Both the position numbers and the translations under genes were made by a program. From NCBI GenBank assembly GCA_903928955.1, contig CAIYTD010000015.1, positions 1 to 9,270 on the forward strand: 9,270 nucleotides of DNA, read 5' to 3'. The notes below the pieces were generated by a model that was not told the DNA's origin, ran no database searches, and worked only from the letters and a program-made list of their open reading frames with translations. Positions 5,462 through 9,270 of this stretch are shown one piece after another. The stretch comes from Oligoflexia bacterium (lineage in GTDB: Bacteria > Bdellovibrionota > UBA1018). Positions within the stretch are counted from its first letter, which is position 1, and each line of letters begins with the position of its first letter.

Positions 5462-8407
5462 ATGCTTGTCTCTTGGCCATTCGTGAAATATAAATATATG
5501 CATTTGAATCTTCAATTATTTACTGAATTTTTTAATACTATTCAGAAAGCCTGTTTACCTGGTATTTGGTCTAAAGGGGTAGCATTTGCTCGTACTTCAG
5601 CGGTTATTCAAGACATTTTTAGTGAGGATGAGATTAGTTGTCGCATTCAAGTCTCTGAACATTTGATCAGCCCAAAAGTTACTCTATGGCCAAAAGATGA
5701 AGATTGGTACTGCAACTGCAATGATCGAAATCAGGTTTGCCCTCACGTCGCAGCAGTAGTCATAGCACTCAAGCAACATGCATCATCAGGTACTATAAAT
5801 GCGATGCAAACAAAAACTGGGCGATTGAGTTACCATTTCACGCGAAAAGATGGAAAACTCCTCTTTCATCGGTGGTTAATGAATGAAAAAGAACAAAATG
5901 AGCTTCTGACTGTATCACTTGTAAGTTTCATAGGAGGCATTAGCTCAGGAAGAATTAAGTTCCCAATGATCTCAGCAACACAAGAAGACTATGCAATCGA
6001 TGGTGCTTTACAATCAAAAAATCAAGGCGAACTCGATCATTATACCCTACATTCACTTCTGAAAGCTTTATCCCATTGTTCCAACATTCAGCTAGATGGG
6101 CAACCTATTCAGGTTTCTTCAAAATCAATTCAAATTCAAGCAAAATTTTTAAAAGAGAAAACTGGATATAGACTCAAACAAGTGGAAGATCCAACCATTA
6201 CTGAAGCTTTTGCTAATGGCGCTGTCTTATGCGGTGACCTTCTCAGAGCCGTTGAAATTCCACACTTAACAATACAGGAAAAAAATCTTCTTGCTGGTAA
6301 TGGAACCTTTTTTAGAGACCAAGACCTGGAAATGGTACTCACTGAAATACTTCCAGATTTAGAAAAGAAAATGAAAATAGACTTCTCGACAATAGAGCTT
6401 CCACAAATACGCTCAGTCGCTCCGCATATAGTACTGAACCTTGAAGCTGATGCTACGGGTGAAATTTTATACGTTTTACCCATCTTAGTTTATGGAGAAG
6501 CTCATAAAAATAGAAATAAAAACGAGATTTGGACTTCTGACTTAGTAGCTGAGAAAGCGCTCATCAGAAAGCTACAAACTGAACTTCAATTAATACCAGG
6601 TCAGAGAGTCCAATTTACAGGCGAAGCTGCAATTGACTTTACTCTACGCGTAAAAACCTGGGAGAAGACAGGAAATGGAAGCGAAGCCTTCTCCGCGCCT
6701 GAATCTCTACTACCCCTGATAGAATTACAAAATGAAAGTTTTAATTTTTCGTTTAGCACTGGAACAACAGATAAAAAAGCCGATCCAAATCGAGTCATAC
6801 TTGCATGGAGAGAAAATCAAAACTATGTACCACTCATATCAGGCGGCTGGGCTCAACTTCCTAAAGATTGGTTAGCAAAATATGGAGACCGTATAACTGA
6901 ATTACTTGCTGCTCAAAACACAAAGAAAGCCCTTCCTCCTTACTTTCTGCCTGAGTTAACTCAACTCTGCGAAGAACTCCATCAACCCTATCCTGAAGCC
7001 TTTAAAAATCTCAATCAATTTTTGCTAAATGAAAACCATATCCAAGAGGTTTCACTGCCAAATGACTTAACAGTTCCACTCAGAAGCTATCAACACAAAG
7101 GAATCAACTGGCTCTGTTTTTTAAGAGACAGAAAAATGGGTGCAATGCTGGCAGACGATATGGGTTTAGGTAAAACACTTCAAGCACTGTGCGCACTTCA
7201 AGGTAAAACTCTTATTGTATGTCCGACAAGCGTTTTAAACAGCTGGGTCACTCAAACCAAACAATTTCGACCTACTTTATCTCTTTGCTTTTTTTATGGA
7301 AGTTCTAGGCAATTAGATTTATCAGTTGAAATTGTGCTTACGTCCTATGCGATTCTAAGATTAGACAAAGATATTTTAAATCGACATCATTGGGATACTA
7401 TCATTCTAGACGAAGCACAAACTATAAAAAATTCTGAAAGTCAGATTGCCAAAGCTGTTTTTTCACTTCATGGGGACTTTAAATTGGCTTTGAGTGGTAC
7501 TCCTATTGAAAATAAATTACAAGATTTATGGAGTCAGTTCCAATTTATTAATCCTGGACTACTAGGAAGACTAGAGACTTTTCAAGATCAATTTATTATA
7601 CCCATATTGCAGGGAGATGAACAAACCGCGAAAAATCTTAGAAAACTTATTAAACCTTTTATACTTCGTAGACTAAAAAAAGAAGTAGCTCCTGAACTGC
7701 CACCTAAAACTGAAAAAGTTTTAATTTGTGAACTTAGCCTTGAGGAGCGGGAAGTCTATGATTCCATTTTAATCTCGACTAAAAAAGAGGTTTTACAGAA
7801 GCTTGAAAGCGGAGGAAGCGTTTTTTCTGCTTTAGAGCTTATTTTAAGGCTTCGACAAGCCTGCTGTCATATATCGCTAGTAACTGGAAAAGTAGAAAAA
7901 AATTCATCTAAGATTAACCTATTAACTCAAACTTTAGAAGATTCGCTTTCCATGGGTCATAGAGCTTTAGTTTTTTCACAATGGACATCTTACTTAGATC
8001 TGATTGAGCCCGCACTTGACTTTCACAAAATTAAATATAGCCGCCTAGATGGCACGACCAAAAATAGAGGCGAATTGGTCGAGCAATTTCAGTCTGACCT
8101 GGGACCTCAAGTTATGTTAATTTCTCTCAAAGCTGGAGGAATTGGCTTAACTTTAACGGCAGCAGATCATATTTTTTTAATGGATCCTTGGTGGAATCCG
8201 GCAGTAGAAGATCAAGCAGCTGACCGCTCACATCGAATTGGACAAGTCAATCCAGTTTTAATTCACCGTCTTGTAGCACAAGACACTATTGAAGAGCGCA
8301 TACTTCAGCTTCAGCAAGCAAAACTCGCTGTTGCTTCCTCTATTTTAACAGACTCTAATATTTTTAGTTCCATGAGCCGTACTGACATTCTGAGCTTACT
8401 TACCTAA
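5462..8407 (+). CDS. SNF2-family ATPase/helicase with N-terminal SWIM zinc finger
   Basis: A 981-residue cytoplasmic DNA-dependent ATPase of the bacterial SWIM-SNF2 type. The SWIM zinc-binding motif is at 84-95 (Cys84, Cys86, Cys93, His95; CNCNDRNQVCPH). Residues about 110-530 form a long region without motifs I can name, probably the SNF2-associated bacterial domain. The two RecA-like lobes follow: motif I DDMGLGKT (565-572, Lys571), motif Ia VCPTSVLNSW (586-595), motif II LDEAQTIKN (649-657), motif III ALSGTPIENKL (676-686), ILRRLKKE (734-741), motif IV ALVFSQW (835-841) with DGTT (863-866), motif V SLKAGGIGLTLTAAD (888-902) and motif VI QAADRSHRIGQ (918-928, Arg922 and Arg925). All catalytic residues are present. 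Such proteins translocate on double-stranded DNA and remodel bound proteins; a RapA-like role in transcription recycling or a role in repair is possible. The start is uncertain: neither ATG 5462 nor in-frame ATG 5498 (Met13) has a clear ribosome-binding site, and an in-frame stop at 5417 excludes longer forms. Confidence 0.94.
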   Translation: MLVSWPFVKYKYMHLNLQLFTEFFNTIQKACLPGIWSKGVAFARTSAVIQDIFSEDEISCRIQVSEHLISPKVTLWPKDEDWYCNCNDRNQVCPHVAAVVIALKQHASSGTINAMQTKTGRLSYHFTRKDGKLLFHRWLMNEKEQNELLTVSLVSFIGGISSGRIKFPMISATQEDYAIDGALQSKNQGELDHYTLHSLLKALSHCSNIQLDGQPIQVSSKSIQIQAKFLKEKTGYRLKQVEDPTITEAFANGAVLCGDLLRAVEIPHLTIQEKNLLAGNGTFFRDQDLEMVLTEILPDLEKKMKIDFSTIELPQIRSVAPHIVLNLEADATGEILYVLPILVYGEAHKNRNKNEIWTSDLVAEKALIRKLQTELQLIPGQRVQFTGEAAIDFTLRVKTWEKTGNGSEAFSAPESLLPLIELQNESFNFSFSTGTTDKKADPNRVILAWRENQNYVPLISGGWAQLPKDWLAKYGDRITELLAAQNTKKALPPYFLPELTQLCEELHQPYPEAFKNLNQFLLNENHIQEVSLPNDLTVPLRSYQHKGINWLCFLRDRKMGAMLADDMGLGKTLQALCALQGKTLIVCPTSVLNSWVTQTKQFRPTLSLCFFYGSSRQLDLSVEIVLTSYAILRLDKDILNRHHWDTIILDEAQTIKNSESQIAKAVFSLHGDFKLALSGTPIENKLQDLWSQFQFINPGLLGRLETFQDQFIIPILQGDEQTAKNLRKLIKPFILRRLKKEVAPELPPKTEKVLICELSLEEREVYDSILISTKKEVLQKLESGGSVFSALELILRLRQACCHISLVTGKVEKNSSKINLLTQTLEDSLSMGHRALVFSQWTSYLDLIEPALDFHKIKYSRLDGTTKNRGELVEQFQSDLGPQVMLISLKAGGIGLTLTAADHIFLMDPWWNPAVEDQAADRSHRIGQVNPVLIHRLVAQDTIEERILQLQQAKLAVASSILTDSNIFSSMSRTDILSLLT

Positions 8408-8597
8408 CTTAAAAACAGACCAAAATACACCACATTCAGCTGCCTTTACAGTGCCTCTTTTAAAATACTATGTTAAGATTTACACTTGATAACAAAACAA
8501 TACTTTCATTTTCTGCAACTTGTTTGTTTTCAACTCAGCTCCAAAAGTGTATCTATGAAACTAAATAAGGCAGAAAAACGCCTGGCTCTAAAATTTT

Positions 8598-8617
8598 AGC
8601 TTTATTTAGAATAAGCT
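8598..8617 (+). terminator. Hairpin in the SNF2-ABC transporter gap, weak terminator candidate
   Basis: AGCTTTATT (8598-8606) pairs with AATAAGCT (8610-8617) as an 8-bp stem with one bulged T and a 3-nt loop. Only TTTA follows, so termination would be weak. It lies about 190 bp beyond the SNF2 stop. Confidence 0.25.
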
Positions 8618-8710
8618 TTAACGCTAATCATCTTTAGATCAAAAAGCTCTTATGATTTGGAGCCCACTAAGTGTGTTGAGACCTACGTTTTTCTTTATAG
8701 TGAATAAAAA

Positions 8711-8715
8711 GTGAG
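8711..8715 (+). promoter_or_regulatory. Ribosome-binding site that decides the ABC transporter start
   Basis: GTGAG, preceded by AAAAA, sits 7 nt before the ATG at 8723. The next in-frame ATG at 8753 has no such sequence upstream, so 8723 is preferred. Confidence 0.45.
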
Positions 8716-8722
8716 TCGTTGA

Positions 8723-9270
8723 ATGGTTAGCAATATATCAAAAGATCAAACTATGAAGACTTTTAAAAAATTTTTAAAAGCCTTTTTACAAGAAGAAAAA
8801 GAAGATCTATGGATTTTAGTTCTCTACGGAATTTGCGTTAGCATTTGTAGCTTAATAACGCCAATCGCTGTACAAGCATTTGTAAATACAATTGGATTTG
8901 GACTTCTTCTACAACCTATACTCATTTTAACATTAATTGTTTTTACAGTTTTAATTTTTTCAGGAACGATGTCAGCACTACAAACATATACTGCTGAGCT
9001 TTTACAGCAAAGGTGTTTTGCAAACGTTGCAATCGCTTTGGGTCAACGAATTCCTCTAGTTGATTTTAAGCACTTCTCTAAAAATAAAAATCTATATGAA
9101 ATTAACTATTTCCTAGAAATAGCAACAATTCAAAAAATGAGTACAGTACTTATCCTTGAGGCTACCTCTGTAATTCTTCAGGTAGTATTTGGGATGATTT
9201 TACTAGCATTTTATCACCCTTTTTTACTCGGCTTAAATTTAATAGTTCTATTGTTCATTTTAGTATTTGT
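8723..9270 (+). CDS. ABC exporter membrane domain, N-terminal part (runs off the window)
   Basis: The frame is open from ATG 8723 to the window end, giving 182 residues; an in-frame TGA at 8720-8722 fixes the upstream limit. After a charged N-terminal segment (to about residue 28) come two membrane helices (about 30-52 and 60-82), with TPIAVQAFVNTIGFGLLLQP between and around them. A polar stretch with LQTYTAELLQQRCFANVA and LGQRIP (about 86-111) is the first long cytoplasmic extension. Two more helices follow (about 144-163, 165-182). This arrangement is that of a type I exporter of the HlyB/MsbA fold, and the sequence resembles proteobacterial exporters whose membrane domain begins directly, without a C39 peptidase domain. 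The nucleotide-binding domain should follow but is not visible. The substrate is unknown. A membrane-fusion partner (HlyD type) may lie downstream. The weak -10 TATAGT and GTGAG site upstream suggest it begins a transcript. Confidence 0.85.
   Translation, partial: MVSNISKDQTMKTFKKFLKAFLQEEKEDLWILVLYGICVSICSLITPIAVQAFVNTIGFGLLLQPILILTLIVFTVLIFSGTMSALQTYTAELLQQRCFANVAIALGQRIPLVDFKHFSKNKNLYEINYFLEIATIQKMSTVLILEATSVILQVVFGMILLAFYHPFLLGLNLIVLLFILVF

Larger units (their letters stand above)
8408..8722. other. 315-bp intergenic region upstream of the ABC transporter; no gene seen
   Basis: AT-rich sequence with stops in all frames and no open frame worth calling. A 14-codon frame at 8555-8599 has no ribosome-binding site. 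A hairpin occurs at 8598-8617. A possible -10, TATAGT (8697-8702), precedes the ABC transporter start by 20 bp, but the nearest -35-like TTGAGA is only 14 bp upstream of it, which is short. No clear terminator for the SNF2 gene was found. Confidence 0.55.

Noticed and set aside
6136..6798. Two minus-strand frames (6136-6483 and 6601-6798) inside the SNF2 gene
   Set aside because: Antisense shadows of a continuous 981-codon gene; their products look like low-complexity Ser-rich reverse-strand translation.
8555..8599. 14-codon frame (MKLNKAEKRLALKF) upstream of the ABC transporter, considered as a leader peptide
   Set aside because: No ribosome-binding site, no regulatory codon run and over 120 bp from the next gene.

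Overview
The window is AT-rich DNA from a Gram-negative bacterium. It carries the 3' end of a di-heme cytochrome c peroxidase, a Tat-exported high-potential iron-sulfur protein (HiPIP), a DAACS-family carboxylate/amino-acid symporter, N-succinylarginine dihydrolase (AstB), a glycerophosphodiester phosphodiesterase, a SWIM-domain SNF2 ATPase and the 5' end of an ABC exporter. Periplasmic cytochrome, Tat export and AstB point to Proteobacteria in the broad sense (a low-GC gammaproteobacterium or a Bdellovibrionota/delta-type lineage). The sequence alone does not settle which.

Layout: (1) 2-388, + strand, is the end of the peroxidase. It faces the minus-strand HiPIP gene (485-856) across a short gap with a perfect 11-bp hairpin. 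(2) 485-5174 holds four minus-strand genes in the order HiPIP, symporter, astB, GDPD. They are separated by 148, 304 and 326 bp, so they are more likely four separate transcripts than one operon. (3) A 287-bp divergent gap (5175-5461) separates GDPD from the large + strand SNF2 gene (5462-8407). (4) A 315-bp gap with no convincing gene leads to an ABC transporter membrane domain that starts at 8723 and runs off the window.

Working together: the peroxidase and HiPIP are both periplasmic redox proteins, and their adjacency suggests, without proving, that HiPIP could supply electrons for peroxide reduction. AstB and the symporter may be linked through uptake and breakdown of arginine- or glutamate-type nutrients, but the other ast genes (astC, astA, astD, astE) are not in the window. 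GDPD would release glycerol 3-phosphate from phospholipid head groups. The SNF2 protein and the ABC exporter have no visible functional tie to their neighbours.

I saw no rRNA, tRNA, CRISPR array, insertion sequence or phage gene. The window reads as ordinary chromosomal housekeeping and accessory metabolism. I found no clear undescribed system. The items worth a second look are the peroxidase/HiPIP pairing, the isolated astB with an operator-like palindrome upstream, and a GC-rich island in the astB-GDPD gap.
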